The notes: generated by a model from the sequence alone, not told the origin. A DNA stretch of 64,000 nt from Lophius americanus (GCA_037951165.1 JBBDHG010000014.1:7208001-7272000); one strand, 5' to 3'; numbered from the stretch's first letter, positions 1-13,771 are shown. A program made the numbers and translations.

Positions 1-2
1 TG

Positions 3-36
3 ATAAGCGATTACAGAGAATGGATTGATGGATGCA
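3..36 (+). repeat. 3' tail of an abundant fish interspersed repeat
   Basis: The bases GATAAGCGATTACAGAGAA followed by ATGGATTGATGG match the usual 3' end of a very common teleost repeat, which ends in GATAAGCGG..AGAAAATGGATGG. The same ending appears near 52636-52668. The body of this copy would lie left of the window. Confidence 0.6.
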
Positions 37-37
37 T

Positions 38-78
38 GCTCAACTGGAGGAAGTTGCAGTACCTGGAGAGAACCCACT
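38..78 (-). repeat. Fragment of abundant fish repeat (body segment)
   Basis: Read on the minus strand this is TGGGTTCTCTCCAGGTACT followed by a C-rich TTCCTCC stretch. That is the middle part of the same abundant repeat seen more completely at 15722-16085. It lies in the opposite orientation to the tail at 3-36, so the left edge is a mosaic of at least two copies. Confidence 0.55.
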
Positions 79-83
79 CAAAC

Positions 84-262
84 AACGATCCTGTCCATCG
101 TTGTCGCCCCAAAGAAAATCTCAACATCTTTAACTCAGCCACCTCAAGTTCGGCCTCCTGCCTTTTGGTCAGAGCCAGTGTCTCCAAACCATCCAGAAGA
201 ACTGCTCTCTGCATCTTGTAAATATTTCCCTTCACTCTTCTGTCAAAGATAACTCCTTGCAT
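84..262 (-). mobile_element. LINE reverse-transcriptase fragment, C-terminal region
   Basis: The minus-strand frame reads DRRVKGNIYKMQRAVLLDGL and continues with LTKRQEAELEVAELK and MLRFSLG. This is the conserved stretch just after the polymerase core in a large fish LINE family, where the usual form is GLETVALTKRQEAELEVAELK. About 60 codons remain. The conserved text fades near SLFEW and runs into another repeat. Sequences from further along the same family's C-terminus occur at 4763-5215 and 11290-11578. The clade (RTE-like or Nimb-like) is not settled from this fragment. Confidence 0.75.
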
Positions 263-1075
263 GATTCATCACCTACTCCACCCTGACAAATACTTGTTGA
301 GCTCCTTTCCACAATCCAAGTTTTATATATATAAAGCTACACGTCATGAACTTAAATAATTTTTGAATATATATGGTTACGATAATTTTATGCAGGATCA
401 CATCTCTAAAAATCTTTACAGGAAAGACTAAAGACTGGCAAAGATGTCAGCTTCTGAACCCTTCAACATGGAATTTAGGGTCATGGGTACCAGGTAACAG
501 TATCATGACTAGGCATGAAGGGGCATAAACAAAAGGTTCAGCGAAGCACTGCTCGACAGAAAAGGTGGGGAGACTCAACGTTGTGAAAATCTGCAAATAG
601 AAAATGAATTTTGAGGATTTTACTGCATAACATCATCAACAGATTCAGAGAGTCAACGGACGAAGTTAAGACTCCATGTGGCACACAAACCATATATACA
701 CAACATCGACAAGCGCCGACTTTTCTAAACCCGAGCTCATCTAAGACGAACTGACACAAAGTCCTCTGGTCTGACAAGTCTACATATCAGGTCTGGAGGT
801 CATGGACGCTCCCAACCTCGTACACGACCATCCCAAGCCAAAAACCATCCCAATGCGACCCCCCAATAAGCACCACAACTCAACGCTCATCAATTTGTAT
901 AGTGAGGACTTGCAGATGTTCTGTGAATACTGTCCCTGGAGCACATGTTTAATAGCTGGCACATTTCAAGGCTTATTTCACAGTGCAAAGTAATGGAAAG
1001 TTGAATGGGCATATCAGCTTTATAGCAGCAATAATAATGATCATTCCTGCAGTTCTGGAATGAACACTCAACAGT
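263..1075. other. No gene or repeat recognised
   Basis: This is AT-rich DNA with only short open frames (under 80 codons) and no tandem repeat. I recognise no family. Confidence 0.5.
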
Positions 1076-1076
1076 A

Positions 1077-1863
1077 TACAGCAGGGTACCCCATAAAGTC
1101 GTACCGGTTGAGCGTCAAATTGCTACATTGTCGCATTTCAATGGAAAAACCTAGGTTGTCGTCTAAAAGTCTACAAAGTTGACCGCAAGTCGACCCGCAT
1201 AGCAGCACCACGGTTCCCTGGCCCGCATTTTATTTGTGCCACTGGGTTTAAATATTGCGTAATAATAGTGCCCAATCCTGATCGTACAGCTGCTTAGTTT
1301 ACTATGCGAGTTGCGCAGAACAACACACCTGTTTGAAATTCAAGCTGCGTTCTCACGTGACAAAGCCCATTAAAAACATAACATCATATTTCGAGCCGAA
1401 CCCTGGCACGCACAATAGACTCCTGGTCAGTGGTTCAAGACGGGTCGGATGGGCTTTTGACATCGCCGTAGACCCATGCCACCCACCATGTGGGACAGTC
1501 CCCGCCCTGTCAAAAGAACCCTGTCGGGCACACTGAGGACAGTCCGCTCGGGTCTGTCCTGTACCGGTAATGATCCCATAATGATTCTGTAATGACCGGT
1601 AATGACCTGCCCGTTACCAGTCCAAGAACCAATCACAACAAGCAACATTTATCACCATACGAAGATAAACTTCATTATTTTTTCTTATTTTCTTATTTAT
1701 TTAGATAGTGATTAGTGGTCTCAGATTTTGGTCTTATTTTTCTGACAGTGTAATGTAGTTATTTGGGTTTTTGGGGTAACGTTAGGAACCACAACATTTT
1801 TTTAAAAGGTTCTTCAGTTCCACCTTGGAACAAATTAACGACTATATAGGGTACCACACTGTA
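1077..1863. mobile_element. Non-autonomous DNA transposon with terminal inverted repeats
   Basis: The left end reads TACAGCAGGGTACCCCATAA followed by AGTCGT. The reverse complement of the right end (about 1838-1863) reads TACAGTGTGGTACCCTATAT followed by AGTCGT. About 20 of the outer 25 bases match. If the element begins CAG and ends CTG, each side is flanked by TA, which fits a TA target-site duplication. The roughly 790-bp interior has no transposase frame. An open frame at 1333-1536 lies wholly inside and looks incidental. The superfamily is uncertain. Confidence 0.65.
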
Positions 1864-4220
<2,357 letters not shown>

Positions 4221-4294
4221 TACTTTGAGATTTGATCCAAATGTAAAGTGCGTTATAAATAAAATCTGTTATCATTATTATTATTATTATTATT
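4221..4294 (+). mobile_element. LINE 3' tail ending in (ATT)n
   Basis: The stretch has TTTGAGATTTGATCCAAATG, then TAAAGTGCGTTATAAAT, then a run of ATT units at about 4271-4294. The same text precedes ATT runs at 27964-28059 and, inverted, at 28383-28442 and 38118-38222. In the 28383 copy it sits directly behind LINE protein sequence, so this is a severely 5'-truncated LINE insertion. Confidence 0.7.
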
Positions 4295-4762
4295 GAAAAA
4301 GGATAGTAGAATCATTGCATTCTTTTTTTCATGATGTTTAACAAAACAACTGCTGTTGTGTTTCTGTGTCTGGTAGCTGTGTGTTTTCCACAGTCATAGC
4401 TAGACAGCCCAGAATGCCATTGGCGCATCCACTTCCTCCCATGGTGGCCCTAACTCATGTACGATTGGCCCTGCTGCCTTTCAACTTAGCCCAGTCCCTA
4501 ATAACAGCATGTGCATGTTTGTTTGCATGTGTGTGAGGTTTATCCTCAACTATCTTGTCATTGTTGTGGGGTTGACGGAACAGAGCTGCTGTGACACATA
4601 TTCTAGCTGCAGCATAACACTTAAGGGTTATTCTGACAACTATTCAGTAAACTTATTATTCTTATTATGTTTTTGTCTGTGGCACATTTCTGCATGGATC
4701 TAGTCTCAGCTTTTATAGCATATATACAAATTCTATATCTTATGCGCAAATTGATCAGGACC

Positions 4763-5215
4763 GTCTTCTTCTTCTTCTTCTTCTTAGGGGACGCTGCATT
4801 GGAACATTTGCTTCCATCTTGTCCTGTCTTGTGCATCTTCCTCTTTGACATCAACCAACTGCTTGTCCTCTCTCACCACATCCAGAAGCCCCTTATTTGT
4901 TCTTCCTCTTTTTCTTCTGACTTGGCAGCTCCATCTCCAGCCTCCTACTACCAATAGATTCACTATTCACAGGTCAGGTCCCGTCAAGTGTCCAAACCAC
5001 CTCAATCTGGCCTCTCTTACTTTGTCTTCAAAAAGTCTAACCTGGGCTGTCCAACTGATTTGCTAGTTTCTAATCCTGTCCATCCTCATCCCTCCCAGAG
5101 AAAATCTAAACATCTTCAACTCTGCCACCTCCAGCTCTACCTCCTGTCTTTTCGTCAGTCACCCTCTCCAAACCATACAGAAAAGATGGTCTCACTACCG
5201 TCTCTACCTCAGAAG
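4763..5215 (-). mobile_element. LINE 3' end (reverse-transcriptase C-terminus, frame-broken)
   Basis: On the minus strand the text reads LLDVVREDKQLVDVKEEDAQ and then DRTRWKQMF, ending in a run of GAA codons (the CTT run at 4762-4785). The part at 5070-5210 reads as the LTKRQ..ELEVAELKM region. Together these are the C-terminal tail of the same LINE family as at 84-262 and 11290-11578. The pieces fall in different frames, so the copy is dead. Confidence 0.75.
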
Positions 5216-5693
5216 ACTCTTCAGAAACTCATCCTTAAGGATCACACCTACCCCATTTTTCCTCCCATCTGCTCCAGTATAAAACAGTTTGTGCCCCTCT
5301 GGTTAATAATTCCAGTGGGGGTTGTTGTTAAACTTGGCCCCGACTGATCCAGTTTGGAAATCAGTTCCATGTACTGCATATTGATTTGGCTTAGGTTTTA
5401 GATCACATGCTCTTCCCGCCGTAACCCTGCTAATTTATCTGGGCTTTGTCACTGGGTTAACTTGATCAGGACCACACTACTCTAATCCGTTTCAGTAGCA
5501 ATTCACAAATAGGTCTACACAAATCTTTAAAAAAACAAAAAACAGCGAGAAAAAAAATCTCCTAAGAGACCATGAGAGTTCGCCCAGTGAAGTTTGTGAA
5601 TGTAAAAAAAATATTCCTTATATCTCAAAATATTATTCATACCAATGTTTAGTCCTTGCAATGTGGTGAATGATTGACACTGACTACCAAAGC

Positions 5694-6250
5694 AAGTCAA
5701 CTTTATTTAGAAAGCACATTTCAGCAGCAGGGCAATTCAAAATGTTTTACACACGCAATAAATAGAATTGTGATAAAGTGCAAAAGAACAGGAAGACATA
5801 GTTAAAAACAGCTATAAAACATTAAGAAAGATTAAAAATTAAAAAACTGGCATAAACAGTATTGTATAGGAGAAACAGAAATAAGAATAGATCTTGTAAA
5901 AGAACTGAGAGTTGGAACAGTTCGGAAGATTTCTGGGAGCCTGTTCCAAGTATTTGATGGTAAAAACTGAACGCTGCTTCTCCATGTCGGGTTCTGACTC
6001 CAGGGAAACTGAGAACACCTGATCCAGATGACCTGAGAGTTCTGGATGGTTCATAAAGTAGCAGAAGATCAAATATGTACTTTGTCCTAAACCGTTTAGT
6101 GCTTTGTAAACCAGCAGTAGGATTTTGAAACCAATTCTGTGAGAGACAGGAAGCCAGTGTGAAGCCCTCAGAACTGGTCTGATACATTCCACTTCCTTGG
6201 TCTTGGTGAGGACTCTAGCAGCAGCGTTCTGAACCAGCTGCAGCTGTTCT
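5694..6250 (-). mobile_element. LINE 3' end (CR1/L2/Rex1-like), frameshifted
   Basis: Two overlapping minus-strand frames together give the usual C-terminus of a CR1/L2/Rex1-type LINE. One reads PVLRASHWLPVSHRIGFKIL then LLVYKALNGLG. The other reads LLYEPSRTLRSSGSGVLSFP then GVRTRHGEAAFSFY. The switch between frames near 6080 marks a frameshift. The 3' untranslated part runs down to AACTTTATTTAGAAAGCACA near 5700. Left of that the sequence is unrelated. The 5' truncation is within about 60 bp of 6250. Confidence 0.8.
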
Positions 6251-7479
6251 TAGTAAAACACAGACACAGACAGTACAGACCCCTTTACAGTACTCAAGTC
6301 AACTGAAGATATATGCCCCTTCTTTCAATACATTCGTCCGGGGTGTGTACTGTTGTCTCACGCCAAGAATGCTGGCTGGGATAAGTTCCAGTCCCTCTCT
6401 CACATAGATAAGTGGTTAAATAAAATGGATGCATTATTGATTGTGGTGATTAATACATTTTTGCTTCATTAGGTTCATGAAAGAACTTATATTTTCTATT
6501 TAGAAGTAACAATACTATAAAAGAATTCATTAAGGTTAAAGAATCCAATTTTTATTATTGTACGGAGAAGAAAAATTATTCTGATTACATGTAATCAAAT
6601 CATATTTATTAAACATTGATCACCTATTACCTTCTTTTCAGGATTGTGATCCTTCAAATACAACTTTGTTTAAGTGATTAAAAAAATATCCTATTACCGT
6701 ATACTAAATACCAAGTGAATTATTTTTATGTATTGAACCTGCGGGACATTTCAATGATTAGCATCAACATTGATTTTGAAACGTCATCCCATTCTGTTCA
6801 GTATTAGATTTAACACCGATGCATGCAGAAAAAGAAAGGTCTTAATGTGGAGAGTTAACTCTGAAAGTTGGAGAGGATATAAAAAAGCTGTATTATATTT
6901 ACTTCAACATCTGCTGCATTAAGTGCATTTGACTCGGCAGGTTTCTTGTTTTGCTGTGTTTCAAAATGATCATGTATTTGTAGAGTGCATATAAATCTGA
7001 TGTTTGTTTCTATTCCATGAACTGCTCCCTGGGAAAACAACCATACACATTTTTGAGATCCTCTTGTGTATGAGATGATCAATGATGATTATGGAATAAT
7101 AATCACTCTGTCTAACACTTCCAGCATGTTATCGATTCAGTCTGCAGCTCATCCTCCCTCTCTCCAGTGGGATGTGATGACAAACACTTTGATATGAACA
7201 ATTGTGTGGAATTAGCCCAAGCCTTTTGCAATATGTCAGTTTTTGTAGCACCATATGTGTGGACTAATGAATATTCGGGTCAGGTGGCCAAACGGAGGCC
7301 TGTCCCGAACTGTCAGTCTGATGTCCATCTCCTCCTTCACCCCTTAATAGGATCAAAAGCAGGAGGGTCATGGCCGGGTAACCAGCAGGGCGTAGGCTAA
7401 TGCCAAACGCGCGCCACCCTTGCCCATCTGCCCCACATGGACCGCCAAACCCATCCCTAGGGATTAGGACTATGACTCA
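6251..7479. other. Single-copy DNA, no gene recognised
   Basis: AT-rich to about 7100, then more balanced in base composition. No repeat family is seen. The change near 7100 leads into the candidate regulatory block at 7480-7720. Confidence 0.45.
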
Positions 7480-7720
7480 TTACTTTATGTATGATTGTGT
7501 GTGTTCTCTGTGGATGGTGGTCATGGCCAGAGTGTAATTAAGCGATGGACCAACTCCAGTAACTTTTCCATTGTTAGAGCTCGACTTTCAAGATGACACA
7601 TCTACGTGGATTATCCCCCTTTATAGCCAGTAATCTGAAAGCCAGGGAGTCTGGAGGGCAGCTCAATTAGTCGTCCATAATGCCTTTAGGTAAAGCTGAA
7701 ATTAGCACTGTCATATTACA
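7480..7720. promoter_or_regulatory. Candidate conserved non-coding / enhancer block
   Basis: This is balanced, non-repetitive sequence with several homeodomain-type cores close together: GTAATTAAG (about 7535), GGATTATCCCC (about 7610) and CAATTAG (about 7664). It has no long open frame and no similarity to repeats in the window. The composition and motif density resemble fish conserved non-coding elements. This is inference; conservation cannot be tested here. Confidence 0.25.
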
Positions 7721-7917
7721 GTTCGGAAATTCTTAAATTACGACCATTTTGACAATCCAAAGCATTTTACCTCTACCTTTCTACAGTACATTCTGGCATG
7801 TGTTCAGATATGACAAAAGTATTCTCATCCATGTCAACCTCATCGGATTGTCCCCTCAAGACTTGTACTAAAAATCATTGAAATGCAGAGGAAATCGCAT
7901 AATTTACCTTTTTACTA

Positions 7918-8370
7918 ACGCCTGGGTCGGATGATACCATATTTTTGTCTTCAACAATGTTCTTTCAAGATTTACCCCATCGGATGAGGAGCCACAAATT
8001 TTTGTCGCGTAATCGTTAGAAGTTTGGCTAAAATACAACATGACCCCAAGCATTTATTCATATGCAGTCATGTGACGTTGATGAGGAGGCAGGTCAACCA
8101 TGGCTGAGGAAAGCACTCTATGTTCTGATCGGCAACACTCTTTTATAACCCTGTTGTGGTATTCCTTCAATGAAACGTTGAAAAGGAAGGGGGATTACTG
8201 TCACATTTAAACAAGCCTTACTTCTTTATCGCAGTCCCACCCAGCACCGTCCCATTCCAGTCTACTTGCAACCATCTTTGCTTTCACGCTATCATCTTAT
8301 TGGTCAACCTAAGAACAGGTCTGGGAGCAATGTGAAAAATGTTTTCACAGGCTAGACTCTTTAGTCATAC
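7918..8370 (+). mobile_element. DNA-transposon relic, copy 1 of a local pair
   Basis: Aligns along its length with 43851-44310. Shared stretches include GTTGATGAGGAGGC, CTCTTTTAT.ACYCTGTTGTG and GCATTCCTTCAAT.AAAC (with small changes) and ATTGGTCAAC. Both copies start with a CCTGG.TC.GA motif followed by TGTCTTC. No transposase frame remains. It is likely a non-autonomous hAT- or Harbinger-like element, but the superfamily is not certain. Confidence 0.55.
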
Positions 8371-8495
8371 ATTAAGGCCTGATCATTGTGCATTGCCTCC
8401 ATATTTGGGCCCGACTGAAAGAATTTGTTGGCAACTACCAGATCATTTTAACATAGGGCTGCAGTAATTTCGTCTGATCCAGACATAAAGCAGAT

Positions 8496-8710
8496 TCTCT
8501 CCGTGTTTGCATAGGTTCTCTCATGGTACTCTGGCTTCCTCCCCGAGTCCGAAAACATGCAATCCCGTTGAATTGGCGACTCTAAATCTTGGGTGTGAAT
8601 GGTTGCCAGTGTTTAAGTGTCGGCCCTGAGGAACTGATTACTCGTCCAGGATATAACCTGCCTCTTGCCCAATGTCAGCTGAGAGAGGTTATAGACCCCT
8701 GTGACCTGAA
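8496..8710 (+). repeat. Abundant fish interspersed repeat, partial copy
   Basis: Carries the series GTTTGCATAGGTTCTCTC, CTGGCTTCCTCCCCGAGTCC, ACATGCAAT, ATTGGCGACTCTAAATCTT, CAATGTCAGCTGAGAGAGGT. These are ordered landmarks of the repeat seen in full at 15722-16085. The tRNA-like head and the 3' tail are missing. Confidence 0.75.
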
Positions 8711-8847
8711 GCTCCACCTCCTCTTCACAACTCCAGCTTCACTAACCTCCATCCAAGGATGTTCACTTCCTTGGACTGAGATCTCCCGAGTACTATTTAT
8801 GCCATGGAGCAAAGACCCGAGGACTTGGACCATGTCAGCATGCTGGT

Positions 8848-8848
8848 A

Positions 8849-8904
<56 letters not shown>

Positions 8905-8955
8905 ATTTTATTTATGGCCACCTTTCGAGACAATCAAGGTCACCTTACACATACA
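8848..8955 (-). mobile_element. Retroelement 3' tail with (AAT)n microsatellite
   Basis: An uninterrupted AAT run of about 18 units (8848-8903) is followed by ACATTTTATTTATGGCCACC and then TCAAGGTCACCTTACAC. On the minus strand this is a 3' untranslated end followed by (ATT)n. It differs from the tail family at 4221, 27964, 28383 and 38118. Confidence 0.6.
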
Positions 8956-9762
8956 CTGAAGATTGCAGATGACGATGCACATTGGTCGACAGGTCCACTA
9001 GCCCGATCCCGTTTGAGGAGGAAGCAAAGAGTATGTACTAATAATGCAAGGAGGGCACACATTAGATGATAAACTTGTGGATTGCAAGTGAGACCCTCAT
9101 AGACTTCCAGACCGAATAGGCAGAGTGCCACCCTCCCATAGTGGTTTCCATGCTGTGTCTATCTGCAGGTTTAAAATACATCTAGAAGAAGAGCAGTGAG
9201 GCGAGTCGATTGGACATTTATAAGCGTGTGATATTGCCTCCAATAGAATTAGTGATACATACCCTGTTAACAGCAGGAGACAAAAACTGCTACACTAATC
9301 TCTCACAAACACAATCGGGAATCCATCAGATCACGTTAATTTACCTCCATGGGCAGATTAAATCTGTCGAATCAAATGTTTTAAATTAGCAGTATCAGTT
9401 GATAACTACGTGTGGCTGGATGGGTGATGTGATTATTAGGGTTAGGGTAACCCCCTAAAGTTAAACAAATCTGGGACCACAGATGCTGCATGTATTGATT
9501 CTCACATATCTATCAATTCAAATGTAGTTGGGGTTTCACACACACGTAGAGGTAAAATAAAGATTACAGAAACACACGGCCACTATCTCACACCAACAGA
9601 GTTATTGGTTTCTTCCCGTATGTGTTGATGGAATGGTCTGACATGGGCTTGTTTTAATTCTAGGGCGCATCATACAAGAAAACTCCCTGACAGAAGAGGT
9701 ATTAACCCATAAGAAACCATGGTGACACATCAATTTTTAACTCACAAATTGCTCCTTTTCAG
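8956..9762. other. Single-copy DNA, no gene recognised
   Basis: Includes a two-copy telomere-like motif (TTAGGGTTAGGG) near 9437-9449, followed by AACCCCCTAA. No other repeat or coding signal was recognised. Confidence 0.4.
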
Positions 9763-9832
9763 TTTGTATTTTATGAAAAAGAAAGATTTAATCAATCGAG
9801 TGATCACTCCAGCAGCCATCCGTGGCATCCAG
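9763..9832 (+). CDS. Speculative 70-bp internal exon
   Basis: It is preceded by a pyrimidine-rich acceptor (GCTCCTTTTCAG) and followed by a strong donor (CAG then GTGAGT). Two frames are open across it; one reads YFMKKKDLINRVITPAAIRG. No protein family is recognised and no neighbouring exon was found. Chance pairs of splice-like sites are frequent in 64 kb, so this is only a candidate. Confidence 0.1.
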
Positions 9833-10844
9833 GTGAGTTCAGTTACCCCAGGTGAGCTTTGTTTTCGAACCCAGATTTACCTCTTAACGGTTTCACAAGT
9901 TTGGTCTTCATGTTTGCTTCCTCTGCCGGAAAGTTTCAGGCTCTGTTGTTTTTTTTATTCATTATTCATTATTCATAATTCATTTTCTTACATGTCAGCA
10001 TTGGTTTTAAAGAATAAATAACTAAATTCAGCTTCTAAATATATCTTTCTAAAGGAACCTCATCACTGGACAGGCTACTGTACGACATCCTATTGACAGT
10101 TTGCGACAATTTAGCTAATGTGTAAAATAAATTGCAACCAATAACCTCACTTATAGATTTCTCTAAATGTTACCCTTACACAGCAAGATGTCTCAAAACA
10201 AAAGACCACAAACTTTAAATGCTGTGTTATAGGAGTATAAGATACATTTTCAGCAGGGGAAAAACATTCTGATTCCTTATGATTATAATATCATGATAAT
10301 CCGCTCCTAGTTTCTGTACTCACCAAAGATGTAAACAAATTTAAAAAAATTCTCAGATTACAACTTAATCAGCAGAAATAAGAACATTACATAATACCTG
10401 AGCCTAGGGTGTGTTCACTTTGCTCATCGGATGTACCATTGTGTTGAAGCGCCTGGCCCATATGGTGGCAGAAGCCAGGAAGCAGGCTCATAGGATTAAC
10501 CCAACTATTAGAGTTAGAAATGACTAATGAACCCAGAAGTCTATGATTATGGCTTTAGCGGTGAGACAGCTAATTCTAGTCGGACCGGACTTACCATTCT
10601 TCATAACGAAATGTTTGGGTTGGAGATGTAGAATAAATAAGGCTTAAGAAGGTCTGTTAGACTAGCTGCTAACTGCTATTAGTTACTCTTAAAATATTCC
10701 ACTTGTGACATCACCTTACATTATATAAAGGCCTTATTTGATCTTTTACTACCAGTAACTCTAAATAACCCCATCACCAGCATACCACAATACCAAGATT
10801 CAGGTTTTAAGCCAGTGCATTGAACAGAACATTTATTGGATATG
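9833..10844. other. Single-copy DNA, no gene recognised
   Basis: AT-rich. There is a short ATTCATT direct repeat at about 9957-9983. No other element is recognised. Confidence 0.4.
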
Positions 10845-11265
10845 CCAGAATATTCTTCATCTAATCCAAGATGAAAATGAAGTAACTGTTTTTGGGAACT
10901 GAGAAGAACGATCATTGAGGTCCAGTTGGTTAAGATAAAGATAACAAACCAGGCCAGAAATCTGGGTGTACTTGTGGACTCAGACTGTAATCCTAAAATC
11001 TATATCAAGACCATTACAATGTCAATTTTATGACCGGCTCAATAACATATCGAGGAATAGAGGTTAGAGAATGATGACTCAGTAGGATTTAGAAAAATGT
11101 GTCCATGTGTCTACCTTCATTCCACGTAGCTCTAGTAATGATGTGTTTACAGGTCTCCCGATCAGCACACTGGATCTCATCAATCCAGTTCTGAGATCTT
11201 TACACCGGCTTCCTCTCAGTCAAGTTCAAAACGAAGAGCACTGTATGGTTCAAGGCCCATACCCT
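10845..11265 (+). mobile_element. LINE reverse-transcriptase relic (CR1/L2/Rex1-like)
   Basis: Plus-strand frames read ARNLGVLVDSDCNPKIYIKT (usual form RNLGV.FDSDLNF..HIK) and, after stops, NDVFTGLPISTLDLINPVLR then SLHRLPLSQ (usual form VFTGLP...HITPVLRSLHWLPV). The order is correct for the region after the polymerase core, but stops and deletions break it. It ends where a different LINE fragment begins. Confidence 0.7.
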
Positions 11266-11289
11266 CCCTCCGGCCTCATACCCTCCCTC

Positions 11290-11578
11290 CAGCCTCTCCC
11301 AAGTAAGAGAGGCCGGAGGGAGAGGATTTGGACAGGTGAAAAGGAGGGATAGAGGATCTATTGGTAGAAGGACGCTGGAGATGGAGCTGCCAGGCAGGAG
11401 AATAAGGGGAAGACCAAAAAGGAGGTTTCTGGATGTGGTGGGAGAGGACATGCAGTTGGTTGGTGTTACAGAGGAAGATGCAGAGGACAGGGCAAGATGG
11501 AAACAGATTATCGCCTGTGGAAACTCCTTGAGGGAACAGCTGAGAGAAGAGGAAGAAGGAGAAGTAGTAGAAGAATAG
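11290..11578 (+). mobile_element. LINE 3' end, best-preserved C-terminal tail
   Basis: An open frame from 11336 to 11578 reads GRRTLEMELPGRRIRGRPKR, RFLDVVGEDMQLVGVTEEDA and EDRARWKQIIACG, then a run of Glu codons and a stop. This is the GRPKRRF.DVV.EDM tail of the LINE family also seen at 84-262 and 4763-5215. The frame is intact for about 80 codons, which makes this the least decayed piece of that family here. Everything upstream is absent. Confidence 0.8.
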
Positions 11579-12274
11579 CTGAAAAAAACTCCCAGAGAAC
11601 TTCAGGTCCAACACGACTTTCATCTACCATTAATTACTCTCTTATTACATTACAATGTAACTTTTACCCCTGTATTACGTATATCTTTCCATTTATATAT
11701 TAATTGTTTAAATCTCTTAATAATGTTAATCTTGTTTTAACAATTTTTATATACAAGCATTTTCTAAACCACTTATTGAAAGGTGCATCGCTCCTCCTCT
11801 GTTCTGTACAAACAGAAGAGAAGAGTAAAGACGCACCAGCTCACATTGAATAATGTGTGTAGAGGGGGCTGTAGATCCGCTCCATCTATTGATATAAGAG
11901 ACTCATTTAAGGTTATTAAAACATGACCATTGTTCTTTTCAGGAGATTGCACACATGTGTAAACATGAATTCAAATATTGCTCCTAACTCTTACATTTTT
12001 CCCAGCAGACCCTGCTGTAGTTTGGAACGCCTACTGTATTTTAACGATGCATACAACTGATATGTTTGGTTTATTTAATGAGAAATAATGCTGTATATAT
12101 GGCTTTCGCCATTCGTTAATACGAGCATGGGTGCAATCACATATTCAGTGTTGGCAAATAGTTTTCTAAAAATAATTACCTCCTGCACCCAATCAAACAC
12201 TCAACTCTATATTATGCTAACAAGAAATCCGCTGAACAGCAGTAGTCTATGAATATAGTGATAGTCTCATTGTT
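11579..12274. other. Single-copy DNA, no gene recognised
   Basis: AT-rich. No repeat family or long frame was recognised. Confidence 0.4.
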
Positions 12275-12490
12275 AGGTTGATGAAAGGAAGAGGCCAGCA
12301 CCAGCTAGGTATTGTTCTGCAGGGGACACAGAATCCATAAAGTTTGCTATGACACAGCTTAATGCTTCAGTTTTGCTCTGCCAAAGAAATGTGGCCCCTG
12401 ATTTGCATTTTTTTGGATCCAGCCTGAGTGCAGCTGCTGTTGCGTTATGTAATATGATGCTCCAAATGTTCCACATGACTAATTACACTA
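12275..12490. promoter_or_regulatory. Candidate conserved non-coding block
   Basis: Balanced unique sequence with a perfect octamer ATTTGCAT (about 12400), a CAGCTGCTG E-box stretch and GACTAATTACAC within about 90 bp. The minus-strand frame covering it (67 codons) has no recognised similarity. A regulatory role is inferred from motif density only. Confidence 0.2.
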
Positions 12491-13771
12491 TACAAAAGGA
12501 GGAGGGATGAGGGAGTGAGATGGAGGGTGGAGAACAATGATGAGGTGTATGAAGAGACTGGAGAGGTTTGCGGGATAGGAAGATGAGAAAGAGTCTGGTG
12601 GAACAGAAAGAATACTATCATTAGTTCCTGTTCCTTCAGTTTACATCAACAAGTGTGATCAGCCTTGCAGCCCATGTCTCCTTGTCTCCATCCCCACTGT
12701 TCTCCAATCATTCTAAATTGATTGTGAAAGCTGCAGGCTTTGACCTACTTTGAAGAACAATAGCCCCCCCAGGGCTACTTGGGACATTCTGATAGTTTGG
12801 AGGTCACCCAGGCTTGGTGATTGCAGAGCGGACTAGGAAAACGGTGGGGTGTAGCCTAACCCTTCATCCTTTCAGAAGCGCTTTACCAACCTCTCTGACC
12901 CCAAGCAGCAAAGAATATAAAGGGTTAGAGTGTCCAGACACCATCCACTGTACCAACTGCCTGCTCACCTCTAGCCCTGTACACTCACACATCTCATGAC
13001 GTCTTCGTCATTTTCTACATGGCCTCCGTCCCAAACTCATGTATATTCATGCCGAGCTCTTCAATGCTGTCTAATAATCTAATACATGGAAATACAGCAT
13101 TGTTTGTCCAAAGGCCTTCGAAAGGTTGGTGGTCAAATGATGCACATTGCTCACCTAAAGATAAGATTCTTATTTGCCACCCTTTGATTTAAGTCTGGTT
13201 ATGACCACTGACCCTACTATAGTTGACATTTTGTTGGTTTGGTTTTCAAGGTTGGGTTGCAATTCATTTATATATTGCCATATTTTGTGGCAATTTGCGA
13301 TACCTATTGCAAAATATTTTGAAGTGAAATGCACAGAAAATGTCCGAAATTATAATTCATTTACTATTTAGAATATTATATGATTATTTATGATGTAAAA
13401 AAATATTTAATTAACATATAATCAATCACAATAAGGTGAAATATTCCGGAATGTAGCCTAGTAACTTACAATAGTTGTTGCGTATGCTTTTAAATCCTCC
13501 GAATAGTTGCTGACCTATGACTTCAGTCTGACAGTAAAAACAACCTTGATTAAGGTAAGTTATCTGCACTCAATTAAAAGTGAAACTCGATGGAAATTGT
13601 ATTTCGACAGACTGTCTTGTCCCCATACTTGGTTTAGACGCCATCATTCTTTTTGACTAGAAGCCTCATAACATGGTGGTGTGGTCTTGAAGACTGTTCC
13701 CGCGCTGCAAGAAGGTTGTGGTTCACATTCTTTTTGGAGCCCTTTTTCTCATTGTCTACATGGTAAAATAC
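12491..13771. other. Single-copy DNA, no gene recognised
   Basis: A purine-rich stretch lies at about 12495-12600. The rest is AT-rich and unassigned. Confidence 0.4.

Noticed and set aside
1333..1536. 67-codon frame as a host gene
   Set aside because: It lies wholly inside a TIR element and has no recognised similarity.
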